Positions 8,001 to 14,918 are shown, counted from the first letter of the stretch. The stretch is 15,732 nucleotides of DNA from Vittaforma corneae ATCC 50505 (GCF_000231115.1 NW_006889860.1:1-15732), one strand, 5' to 3'. The notes: generated from the sequence alone by a model not told the origin. Numbers and translations: made by a program.

Positions 8001-8340
8001 AATGCATAAATCTTTCTATATGCTATCACTAAAAGATAGATCTATGCATTGGATCATCTGCAATTGAGTTTATATTAGACCGTTGTAGAGATGGTTTAAT
8101 GAGAGAATATAAATCCAAAAGTATATCGGCCGTTCAATATAGAAAGATATACTGGAAAGTAGGCCTCGCTTGTCTGCCTGAAACAACCAGTAAAGAGGCT
8201 GAAGAATGAGTAAGTATAAAAGTAATGTGAAAGCCCACGTGGATTTTACTCATTTAAAAACAACAAAACAACCGAGAAAAAATAAAAGCCATCAAAGAAA
8301 CATCCAAGACTGTCTTCAAACGGCGAATTAGATGTTGGCT
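8001..8340. ncRNA. candidate structured RNA: six successive hairpins
   Basis: Six inverted repeats follow one another almost without gaps. (1) 8001-8017 with 8034-8050, 17 positions with two mismatches. (2) 8069-8076 with 8106-8113, 8 bp, with a nested 5-bp stem 8077-8081/8093-8097. (3) 8120-8127 with 8146-8153, 8 bp, plus CC/GG at 8115-8116/8154-8155. (4) 8163-8167 with 8195-8199. (5) 8205-8213 with 8246-8254, 9 bp. (6) 8299-8304 with 8331-8336, extended by 8287-8290/8337-8340. No tRNA-like B box is present. TTTTT at 8365-8369 is the first T run after the block on the plus strand and could end a Pol III transcript. Strand and identity are unknown; AT-rich sequence makes some stems by chance. 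Confidence 0.35.
8235..8242. promoter_or_regulatory. CCACGTGG palindrome (E-box/G-box-like)
   Basis: A perfect 8-bp palindrome with a CACGTG core lies in the loop of the fifth hairpin, about 360 bp before the RPC4-like ATG. CACGTG is the classic bHLH target in fungi. Whether a matching factor exists here is unknown. Confidence 0.25.
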
Positions 8341-8603
8341 AAATTCACTTACAACTTTGTATTCCTTTTTAACAGGCTGACAGTTGGACGATAAAAGTCA
8401 CTGATTTATGTAAATACAGTTTGAGGGTCAGGTAAACCAACCGCACTTCCAAGAGATCTTTTATTGATTATCAAACACATGTCATATTTATATCAACCAA
8501 CGTCATCATTAATGAAAGATGTCTTTCAGCCACTCAAATTATGAGTAGCTTTGTTAAGCAATGCTTGATTTAAGTCTAATTTGTTTTTAAATCTTTATCC
8601 TCA

Positions 8604-9029
8604 ATGAACAATCAAAGAGCAAAGAAAAAAATAGTCTTTGAACCAAAAATACCGGCAGAATTGCCACCAAAAGCACCAGCAAATACAAAATACGAGGAAA
8701 AGACAAAAGAACAGCCCCAGGAAAAGGAGATTGCCCAGCCAATGAAGGGGATGTATGCACCAAAAACATTTTCATCAACAAAGGAATTCAAAATGGAAGC
8801 CCACGAGTTTATTTTAAACGGTAATATAATGAATGACAGCGACATTGCGGGCGATAGCACACTTTCTTTGGTTCAGTTCAGTGACGGCTCTTTTGGGATT
8901 AAATGTGAAGATAGAGTTTTTGAATGTGACTGTTCGTTTTTAGGAGACACAATTTGCGTTGAGGTCGATGAGAAGGTAAAAAAGGTTGGTAGCCCAGAAT
9001 TCATAATGACGGTGTATCCCAACAGCTAG
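8604..9029 (+). CDS. RPC4/C53-like RNA polymerase III subunit, reduced
   Basis: This 141-residue protein begins with a basic segment, KKIVFEPKIP (8-17), similar to the short FxPKxP element near the N-terminus of RPC4 (yeast C53). A Lys/Glu/Pro-rich linker (18-60) follows. The C-terminal part (about 86-140) fits the conserved RPC4 pattern: a strand with xxxSDGSFGIK, a second strand, then CSFLGDTICVEV, a Gly, and a last strand ending in VYP. In yeast C53 pairs with C37 on Pol III and acts in termination and reinitiation. Animal and fungal RPC4 proteins are about 400 residues, so this would be a core-only form. No signal peptide or membrane segment is seen. The start is ATG 8604, without a CCCTW box. 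The match is from remembered family patterns and is moderate; an unrelated small beta protein is possible. Confidence 0.5.
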   Translation: MNNQRAKKKIVFEPKIPAELPPKAPANTKYEEKTKEQPQEKEIAQPMKGMYAPKTFSSTKEFKMEAHEFILNGNIMNDSDIAGDSTLSLVQFSDGSFGIKCEDRVFECDCSFLGDTICVEVDEKVKKVGSPEFIMTVYPNS

Positions 9030-9221
9030 TTTGATGAGACTTGGTACATTAAAATCAATCTTGATTATATAGTTGGAGGTAAAGATATTTATTATATACA
9101 ACGCACTGAAACCCTCTGTTGCAAAGTATCTAAGTAAAAGCTTGACAGATTGCTGTTAAAGGCAGAAGTCGTATAGCATAATTTATCACATCTGTTTACT
9201 CAAAGCTTTGTAGAAACTGTC

Positions 9222-9242
9222 AAATACATATTGTATTTTTGA
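9222..9242 (+). other. short hairpin followed by a T run between converging genes
   Basis: AAATACA (9222-9228) and TGTATTT (9232-9238) form a 7-bp stem with a 3-base loop, run into further T residues. It sits in the 254-bp spacer between two converging genes. It looks like a bacterial terminator but this is nuclear DNA, so it may be chance or an aid to transcript ends. Confidence 0.25.
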
Positions 9243-9283
9243 ACAGTACCTAAAAAGCTTTCAAAACGTCATATAAATCAACT

Positions 9284-9961
9284 TTATTTGTCTTTATGAC
9301 TCTCGTATAGCTTGTCAAATTGAGGTATCATTGAATCTTTCAGTGGAACTGCGATGATATATTTGTGAAGGCAATAGTCATAGATGTGGATAATTGGATA
9401 GTCATCAGACACATTCAGACTGGCCTTGCTGCCATGGTCTTTCTTTTTATTTTCTTTCAAGTATTTTTGTACCATTGGTAATCCTCGGAACAGCCCGAAT
9501 AAAATATTAAGGAAACTGTAGAGTGGAAATGCAGTTCCAACCACCTTTAATCTTTCAAACTGGAAAGTGTCAGTGTACCCCAGCCTGTTCATTTTGCTGA
9601 CTATTTGTTCATTAGCATTATCATCTCTTTTGGCTAGCACACCAATAACGGCCCTACCAGCATTTTCCTTCTTGCTCGTGTGGTCGTAATACACAGTACA
9701 CATCCTAGCATTCCCACTAGCTATTGATGAATAGTCTTTCTGTATTTTCTTAAACAGGTGATTCATCTTTCCATAGTCTCCTTTATAAGGAATGAAAACA
9801 AAAGTTTCATTTGAAATTTCAAAAGGCATAACTGTAAAGTCAGAGAGAAGATCGTATTTGTAGATTAAAATGAGGAAGATGAGAAGGAAAATGGCAACAG
9901 TAGAGATGATTGAGTAAAATAAAACATTGTAGAATGATCCTATCGGAAATGGTTTTGACAT
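9284..9961 (-). CDS. TEX264-like ER membrane protein (GyrI-like domain)
   Basis: The 225-residue protein has one membrane helix near the N-terminus (about 12-33) followed by a GyrI-like/SOUL-fold domain (about 50-207). That is the layout of animal TEX264, an ER-phagy receptor whose domain faces the cytosol. Matching landmarks run in order: IPYKGDYGKMNHLF (57-70, like the Y-x-G-xYGExxxLF segment), CTVYYDH (88-94), AGRAVIGVL (101-109), a Phe/Leu-rich TAFPLYSFLNILFG (143-156), KYLKE (166-170), and YPIIHIYD ... IIAVPL (188-207). The long disordered tail that carries the LC3-interacting motif in TEX264 is missing; only about 18 residues follow the domain, though they contain FDKL (215-218), which has the minimal F-x-x-L form. 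The start ATG 9961 has CCCTT 17 nt upstream, and AATAAA overlaps the stop codon. The family call is fairly firm; an autophagy role is inference. Confidence 0.78.
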   Translation of the reverse strand: MSKPFPIGSFYNVLFYSIISTVAIFLLIFLILIYKYDLLSDFTVMPFEISNETFVFIPYKGDYGKMNHLFKKIQKDYSSIASGNARMCTVYYDHTSKKENAGRAVIGVLAKRDDNANEQIVSKMNRLGYTDTFQFERLKVVGTAFPLYSFLNILFGLFRGLPMVQKYLKENKKKDHGSKASLNVSDDYPIIHIYDYCLHKYIIAVPLKDSMIPQFDKLYESHKDK

Positions 9962-9978
9962 TTGCTTGTAAACAAATC

Positions 9979-9983
9979 AAGGG
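9979..9983 (-). promoter_or_regulatory. CCCTT start-proximal box of the TEX264-like gene
   Basis: On the minus strand CCCTT lies 17 nt before the ATG at 9961. Confidence 0.5.
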
Positions 9984-10292
9984 TAAGAAAATACAAAAAT
10001 TAAATGTATATTCAAAAGGACGAATCTACCAGAAAGACACCGCAAATACAACATTGACAGTTCTTTTAAGATAGCTGAGTCTTCGCGCATCAACCCACAT
10101 TACATTTTAAAAGGCTTTGGTTCTTCTACGATACTCAGTTAAGGATGGCCTGCAATCAGATAGGGCGAAAACAAGAAAAGGGAAAATGCATCCTATTGGA
10201 AGACTGCCATAACAACACATATTAGAAAGATTAATTATACTTGTTATTACGATAATGATAAATAAAACATACCAATAGAACCAGCATTGTTA
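9984..10292. other. spacer upstream of tRNA-Ser with one long-range inverted repeat
   Basis: No gene was found in this 0.3-kb stretch. One inverted repeat pairs 10073-10080 with 10133-10140 (8 bp including one G-T pair) around a 52-nt loop. It could be part of a small RNA, but no snoRNA boxes are clear, so it is recorded only as structure. Confidence 0.3.
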
Positions 10293-10374
10293 GTCAGCGT
10301 GGCCGAGTGGTTAAGGCGTCAGTCTTGAAAACTGATACGGTTCCCGTTCGCAGGTTCGAATCCTGTCGCTGACG
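10293..10374 (+). tRNA. tRNA-Ser (anticodon UGA)
   Basis: The acceptor stem GTCAGCG (10293-10299) pairs perfectly with CGCTGAC (10367-10373); the discriminator is G10374, the usual base for serine. The anticodon stem TCAGT/ACTGA encloses a loop with TGA at 10326-10328. A long variable arm (about 10336-10349) marks a class II tRNA. The T loop is TTCGAAT. There is no intron and no encoded CCA. The first TTTT downstream is at 10387-10390. Confidence 0.95.
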
Positions 10375-10474
10375 AAAGATTTATTATTTTCTTCCTTAAT
10401 TTTTACCAAACCAGTCCATTCCTAGCTTTGTTCTATTTTTGTACTGTGTAATTATTTACTTGCCACTGGGGATG

Positions 10475-10479
10475 CCCTA
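10475..10479 (+). promoter_or_regulatory. CCCTA start-proximal box of the CCCH-finger gene
   Basis: CCCTA lies 7 nt before the ATG at 10487, and GGGG (10468-10471) lies just upstream. It sits between tRNA-Ser and the coding region. Confidence 0.5.
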
Positions 10480-10486
10480 ATAGCTA

Positions 10487-11050
10487 ATGAGCAACTCATC
10501 ATCCAACAATGGCCAATACAGTCATTTTAGCAGCAGCCAATACACTAAACAGGAAGACAGAGACGTTGAGGACTGCTACTACTTTCTTTATTCTACTTGT
10601 AAAAGAGGTTCTAACTGTGGCTATAGACACAATCCCATGGCCAAGACCAACACCACACTCTGTCCACAATGGGCAAGTACAAAGAAATGTACTTTGGATT
10701 GTCCTATGCGCCACAGTCTTTACCATCTTCAGAAGAAGAGATCCGAGGACTTCTGTTATTTTGAGAATACCGAGCAAGGATGCACAAAGCCCTACTGTGA
10801 GTTTAAGCACAAAAACCCCACAAAGGATGTATGGAAAGCCTCAATTTCAAGCAATGCAACAAATGAAGAGTATGATTTAGCAAGCCACCCAAGCAAGCAC
10901 ATTCGCAATGACAGTCACAATTCCGAAGCGAGCAATGACGAAAACTTTTACAAGGTAATTGAAGAGGAAAATAGAACCATTGATTTTGAAATCCAGAAAA
11001 TTGAGGAGGAAATTAAAAGAGTAGAAGGGCATTATCATTATCTAAGATAG
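10487..11050 (+). CDS. ZC3H11A-like protein with three CCCH zinc fingers
   Basis: Residues 29-110 hold three tandem CCCH fingers: C30-x7-C38-x5-C44-x3-H48, C59-x8-C68-x3-C72-x3-H76 and C90-x8-C99-x4-C104-x3-H108. Spacing and wording match the N-terminus of animal ZC3H11A closely: EDCYYFLYSTC at finger 1, KKRSE before finger 3, and CYFEN...GC inside it. ZC3H11A is an RNA-binding protein linked to the TREX mRNA export complex. Animal ZC3H11A is about 800 residues; here only 187 remain, with a Ser/Asn-rich linker (118-155) and a Glu/Lys-rich coiled-coil-like helix (about 156-181) at the end. The protein is probably nuclear. The start is fixed by ATG 10487 with a CCCTA box 7 nt upstream. It lies 112 bp after tRNA-Ser. 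The family is strongly suggested; export function is inferred. Confidence 0.85.
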   Translation: MSNSSSNNGQYSHFSSSQYTKQEDRDVEDCYYFLYSTCKRGSNCGYRHNPMAKTNTTLCPQWASTKKCTLDCPMRHSLYHLQKKRSEDFCYFENTEQGCTKPYCEFKHKNPTKDVWKASISSNATNEEYDLASHPSKHIRNDSHNSEASNDENFYKVIEEENRTIDFEIQKIEEEIKRVEGHYHYLR

Positions 11051-11139
11051 GCACCAAGAAAATAGCACTGTGGCTTATTTATCACTAAGCTCACAAAGCG
11101 ATAAATGAAAAGAAGTATAAATGAATTACTTGATAGTGT

Positions 11140-12315
11140 TTAGTCATCGTAGTACTTGTAAATAACTATTCCACAACACATGTATGGTATTTCAGGTCCT
11201 ATGTCCCTCCTTTCTATCTCTGCCCTGGTCTCTCTCATTTTTATTTTGGCTTCATAGCTTCCCATAGAGGCAGATACTGTGTACCACCACAATGCCAATA
11301 GTATATCCTGCTTTATTCCCGTGCCACTCCTCGCATATTCCCCTAGGAAAAATACCGCTCTGGCATTTCCCTTTATCCCTGCCCGTAGGGCCCAGTAGTA
11401 CGACTTTCCAAAATCCTTCCTCACACTGTTCATTACACCTGTAGAATAAAATCCAAATAACATCATCTGTGCATCAATTTGTCCATTCTCTGCCGCTTTC
11501 TTGTACCAATCCACGGCAGTAGAAAGGGATTTATTCCTCTTCAGTTCTCCATTCTCATAGCATTTGGCTATTCTATATTGTGAGTTGGGATCATTAAGAT
11601 TGGCGCCTTTCATGTAAACGTCAAATGAATACTGTTCATCAACAGTGATATCAAGACTCTCCTGCTTAGTTTCATACCATTTTCCTATATCAAATAGAGG
11701 GTAAGGATAGAGTTTACTGGCATTAACAGCTGCCAAGGACATGTAATGTAGTCCTGTTTTCTGATCTGATCTTGTTCCTAAATATCCGTTAGCAAGTATG
11801 GATCCGTAAACATGTAAAGCATCTACGAGACCCAACTTTGCGGCGCATCTGTAAAAATAAAGGGCTTTCTCACTATCATTGGATGTTCCTTTGCCCTGTT
11901 CAAAGCATTGTGCCAGCTTATATGTTCCTAAGTCATGGTTTAGCTGCGATGATATCAAATAGCTATCAAAAGCTTCCCTGTAGTCTCTTGGACACCCAAA
12001 AAATCCATATTCATATCCAACACCAATGTAGCAGAGAGCAGATCCACTCGTATGCTTGTCACTTGCCATTTTTTTCGACTCTAGAAATTTCCTACAGCTA
12101 TTATTAAGATTGTCAATGAATTTTCTATTTTCGTCGTTTTTCAAAGGATTCTCAAAGAGTAATAAGACGTTATAAGAGCTGTTATCATTTTCAACAAACT
12201 GCAACAATTTTCTAAGGAAGAAGAATATTTTAGCATCGTCTTCAGAAGCAAAGCTTTTGTGAAATTCTCGTTTGAGCTCTTCTGGGAGTTTAAAGAATGA
12301 ATTGTTAATTGGCAT
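11140..12315 (-). CDS. Chs4/Skt5-like chitin synthase activator with Sel1 repeats
   Basis: This 391-residue protein is mainly Sel1-like (TPR-type) helical repeats, about seven of them from residue 93 to 353. Typical repeat wording is YKLAQCFEQGKG, ALYFYRCAAKLG, YRIAKCYENG, AVDWYKKAAENGQIDAQ and ALWWYTVSASMG. The order and irregular spacing, such as PLFDIGKWYE before a repeat starting YSFDVYMKGANL and then FFLGEYARSGTGIKQD, match fungal Chs4/Skt5, which anchors and activates chitin synthase at the plasma membrane. Fungal proteins are often much longer and end in a prenylation CaaX box; here the core alone remains and the end has a Cys pair (C380-C381) but no CaaX. There is no signal peptide. 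A role in making the chitin endospore is inferred. The start is ATG 12315; no CCCTW box is seen nearby. A generic Sel1 protein is the alternative. Confidence 0.8.
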   Translation of the reverse strand: MPINNSFFKLPEELKREFHKSFASEDDAKIFFFLRKLLQFVENDNSSYNVLLLFENPLKNDENRKFIDNLNNSCRKFLESKKMASDKHTSGSALCYIGVGYEYGFFGCPRDYREAFDSYLISSQLNHDLGTYKLAQCFEQGKGTSNDSEKALYFYRCAAKLGLVDALHVYGSILANGYLGTRSDQKTGLHYMSLAAVNASKLYPYPLFDIGKWYETKQESLDITVDEQYSFDVYMKGANLNDPNSQYRIAKCYENGELKRNKSLSTAVDWYKKAAENGQIDAQMMLFGFYSTGVMNSVRKDFGKSYYWALRAGIKGNARAVFFLGEYARSGTGIKQDILLALWWYTVSASMGSYEAKIKMRETRAEIERRDIGPEIPYMCCGIVIYKYYDD

Positions 12316-12431
12316 TTAAAATATACTCCTTTAATTAAATTTCATTTATTATTTCTCCTTAAGTGCTCCTTTTCATTGGATAGTAATCAATGTATTACAA
12401 AGATGGTTTCCGTTATATTAAATTATAGTTC

Positions 12432-12971
12432 TTATTGCTTCTGGAATAAGCTTAAAATATCCTCAACTGATCGTCCTTTTGATTTTTCATTATTGTCGCA
12501 CAGTCTTTTATTTTCACCTTGATCCAACATAAAAGTAGTGTGCCTGTCAGCATTTTCGCTGCTTTCATTTAATTTTAGGGAGGTTTTTTTACTGTATTTT
12601 AAATTATACTCACTGGCACATTCCTGGTTTTGGGTTTCCCTCATAAATTCCTCCAAGTTCTCTGCACAAACTAAATACATTGACGTTTCAATAGTTGAGT
12701 CCTCAAGAACAGTAAACGAGGTACATCTGTGAATTGCTTTCCTTTCTTCATTGTAAAGAATTAGCCCCGATCCTTTCTTAATTATGAATCCGTCTATCCA
12801 TTTTTTCAGTTTTTTGGTCTTTTGTGTGGTGTACACGCAACTGAGCATTGTATTCACCCATCCCATTATTTGTTCTTCTATTTTGTTTTTGGCCGGTGAT
12901 GAACAAATCAAATAGAAGAAAATAGACTGGTCATAATACGTTATAAATAAGCTTTGGCAAGTATCATTCAC
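12432..12971 (-). CDS. hypothetical protein with uncertain start
   Basis: I do not recognise this protein. The frame from 12971 codes 179 residues but starts with GTG. The first in-frame ATG is at 12866 and would give 144 residues. The 35 residues before that ATG (SLFITYYDQ, SIFFYLICSS, then a charged helix) look like genuine protein, two strands and the start of a helix, so the real gene may start at a non-ATG codon or have an unseen short 5' exon. The frame closes upstream at a stop at 12981-12983. The first 120 residues seem folded (strand-rich, with KKWIDGF and LILYNEERKAIHRC); residues about 121-165 are polar and probably disordered; the end has a short helix (SVEDILSLF). No membrane helix or signal peptide is clear. 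It lies 12 bp downstream of the trefoil gene, same strand, and 116 bp before the Chs4-like ATG. Confidence 0.6.
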   Translation of the reverse strand: MNDTCQSLFITYYDQSIFFYLICSSPAKNKIEEQIMGWVNTMLSCVYTTQKTKKLKKWIDGFIIKKGSGLILYNEERKAIHRCTSFTVLEDSTIETSMYLVCAENLEEFMRETQNQECASEYNLKYSKKTSLKLNESSENADRHTTFMLDQGENKRLCDNNEKSKGRSVEDILSLFQKQ

Positions 12972-12983
12972 AATTGTTATTTA

Positions 12984-14039
12984 TTAACGAATAACACACG
13001 GACTTTGATTGAAATTTCCTGGATTGCAAAAGGCTGGTGCATTCCTTTGTGATAGCCACTGATCAATACTTTCTGTTGTCCTAGCATTGTCTTTAATCAT
13101 ATTCACTTCATTTTGATTCAAAAGAAGATGTGAAAACCGGGAACTTGGGTGTTGAAGACAATTGGCCATGCCTTGATGGCCAAACGACTGAGGCGTGCCA
13201 GGCAGAGTGTTAAAATGAGAAGCATTGGGTTGACAAGCATTGGATTGAGTAGGTAGACAGTTGAGTGGATGAGGCACACAGGGTTGTCCTGGAATTCTTC
13301 TTTTATTAGGATCTGAATTGGAATCCTTTTCACTCGATGAACTACTACTTATCGAGGCTGAATCTTCGGTCTTTGCTCTTCTCCTACGGCCTCTTCTCTT
13401 GCTCATCTCAGAGGAAGAATCCTCAGAATAAGGATAGTTCTTATCTTTATCATTCTTCTCCGGTAGATTTACTAATTCAAATGAAAATAATTGGTCTGCA
13501 TTGTTTTTACTGCATGTCTTAAATATAAGCTTATCTTTACCTGACTTTGTCAGACAGGTTGGCCACTTGACTTTAATGAACAGAATCTTGGCCCATGCCT
13601 TGACTACCCTGTAAACTCTTTCGTTACGATTATTAGGGCCTTTGTTTTTATAGTTGTAGTCTGTCACCGGCTCAATCTTAAACTTGCCGTCTTTCTTCTT
13701 ACAAATCTTGAGTTTGCTATCATCCACACATAATTTTTTGTTATGCGTCTCTAAGTTGTAGTAACCGTCTTTATTGACATTGGACACTTTGATTGGATCC
13801 ATTCTACCGGAATCCGGCTTCAAGGCTAACTTCTTTCCATCATTTCCTAGAACGACTGCCAACCCAGGATCAGTTAAAGGGTGGAGTACGAAAGACTTAT
13901 TATCAATTTCGCCATTGTGTGGGGTGTATGAGTATATAAAGGGAAGATAAGCGATATAAATAGTTTTAAGTGAAATGCTCATGTCGGAGGCACTTCCATT
14001 TCTATTTATAAGAATTATTGTGAAACTTATGTGTTTCAT
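12984..14039 (-). CDS. secreted ricin-B-like beta-trefoil protein with Arg-rich and Pro/Asn-rich tail
   Basis: The 351-residue product has a hydrophobic N-terminus. If translation starts at the internal ATG 13982 (residue 20), SLKTIYIAYLPFIYSY makes a clear signal peptide; the upstream ATG 14039 gives a weaker one, so the start is open. Residues about 45-190 look like a carbohydrate-binding beta-trefoil of the ricin-B-like type seen in microsporidian secreted RBL proteins: repeats such as VVLGNDGKKLALKPDSG, KKLCVDDSKLKIC and CLTKSGKDKLIFKTC followed by QLFSFEL. Cysteines pair within repeats (C104/C113, C162/C176). After this comes a Ser/acidic stretch, an Arg-rich block KRRGRRRRAK (214-223), a Ser run (229-236), and a Pro/Gln/Asn/Cys-rich tail (248-351). 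Such proteins are thought to act at the spore surface or in host contact; this is inferred. AATAAA overlaps the stop. This is a lectin-like fold only; no enzymatic toxin domain is present. Confidence 0.72.
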   Translation of the reverse strand: MKHISFTIILINRNGSASDMSISLKTIYIAYLPFIYSYTPHNGEIDNKSFVLHPLTDPGLAVVLGNDGKKLALKPDSGRMDPIKVSNVNKDGYYNLETHNKKLCVDDSKLKICKKKDGKFKIEPVTDYNYKNKGPNNRNERVYRVVKAWAKILFIKVKWPTCLTKSGKDKLIFKTCSKNNADQLFSFELVNLPEKNDKDKNYPYSEDSSSEMSKRRGRRRRAKTEDSASISSSSSSEKDSNSDPNKRRIPGQPCVPHPLNCLPTQSNACQPNASHFNTLPGTPQSFGHQGMANCLQHPSSRFSHLLLNQNEVNMIKDNARTTESIDQWLSQRNAPAFCNPGNFNQSPCVIR

Positions 14040-14352
14040 GTTGCATTTTGGTATTCGTATTTCAACTATTCTTTGAAATAGTGCTTATTCGATGGCTATT
14101 ACAAGACAAGGCAAGTATATTCCAATACTACAGCCAATATTTATATTGCCCATATACTTGACTACAGTTATAACAGCCAACGAATACGACTAAAACACTG
14201 TTGTTTCAGAGCAATTTAATTTCAAACTAGTTAGTTGCTATTTGAAAGGCCAATGAAAATTTTTATTTCTCGACTCTTTTCACCCTGAACTATCGAAAAG
14301 AGGAAGTTTATACTGTAATCTTTGTGTGTTCAACAGAAGAGGGTTGAAAACA

Positions 14353-14376
14353 TTCACAAAGCATATGCTTTATGAA
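14353..14376. repeat. 24-bp imperfect palindrome
   Basis: A perfect 14-bp palindrome AAAGCATATGCTTT (14358-14371) is flanked, after one mismatched pair, by TTCA on the left and TGAA on the right. It lies 314 bp upstream of the trefoil gene's ATG at 14039. It could bind a dimeric factor or form a cruciform; no function is known. Confidence 0.5.
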
Positions 14377-14500
14377 CACCTAGGCCCCAAACATTTTTAT
14401 CTAAGAGTTAGCCGTGGTTATATTTATTTTATTAGTTAGTTAGATGATATATAAACACTATTATAGATAGATTGTTAGGGTAGATATCACGATCGATGCA

Positions 14501-14918
14501 ATGGCACTAAAACTTGACAGCTGTTTTTCTGTTGCCACTATCAAGGGTGATTTCATCAGATCACAAGAAAAGAAAAGTCGGCAGCACATCAGCTCTACGT
14601 GGCGGAGCAGTGCATGTCTACGATCCACCTTTGTTTCTCTTTACGTGCTAAGACATTCTTTTGTATTGCATGCCAGGCCAATGGCTGAAAGCAGGTAAAA
14701 GATATGAAATCAAGCTTAGATATTGTCTGAAAGTCATAAAAATTTTTCCAAAGACAAACAGAAGATTGAGGGATATCTTGATAATGGCCATCGTTGGATG
14801 GCTACACGATCTGCACAAGGAGCGAACACTACATATTTCAATATTTGATGGAGACCACAATGAACCACAGACAAGAAATCATTTACGAATGGGGAGTCTG
14901 ATCTGCACACATCCCTAG
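14501..14918 (+). pseudogene. possible decayed coding region, two overlapping frames
   Basis: The frame from ATG 14501 ends at 14698 just after AGGTAAAAG. The next frame, open from about 14652 to the stop at 14918, codes a basic then acidic segment (RYEIKLRYCLKVIKIF, later IFDGDHNEP). The second frame is also nearly open upstream of its single stop near 14650. This could be a frameshifted or spliced remnant, or simply chance open frames in a less AT-rich patch. No family is recognised and there is no CCCTW box before the ATG. Confidence 0.2.

Larger units (their letters stand above)
7754..8603. other. 850-bp gene-free divergent spacer
   Basis: No open frame of note, tRNA, 5S rRNA or recognisable U2, U4, U5, U6 or SRP RNA core was found here on reading both strands. 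It separates two divergent genes and is far longer than most other spacers in the window. Its middle (8001-8340) holds a run of hairpins listed separately. The flanks 7754-8000 and 8341-8603 show no structure I can support beyond AT-rich promoter-like sequence. Confidence 0.6.

Noticed and set aside
8154..8165. GGAAAGT resembling the CR-I element of RNase P RNA
   Set aside because: The next base does not fit the CR-I consensus and I could not find a matching CR-V partner; too weak to name the RNA.
8206..8374. Possible short 5' exon with GTAAGT donor (8210) and TTTTTAACAG acceptor
   Set aside because: Joining ATGA to the sequence after the acceptor gives an immediate stop, so no coding gene results.
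10499..10880. Two open frames overlapping the CCCH-finger gene
   Set aside because: The finger frame has full C3H spacing and a family match; the others are shadows of it.
12432..12971. Resemblance of the unknown protein to HORMA-domain proteins (Mad2/Rev7-like strand after a helix)
   Set aside because: Only one short segment lines up and the rest does not; not enough to call.
14475..14482. TTAGGG telomere-like unit
   Set aside because: A single copy with no tandem repeat; chance occurrence.
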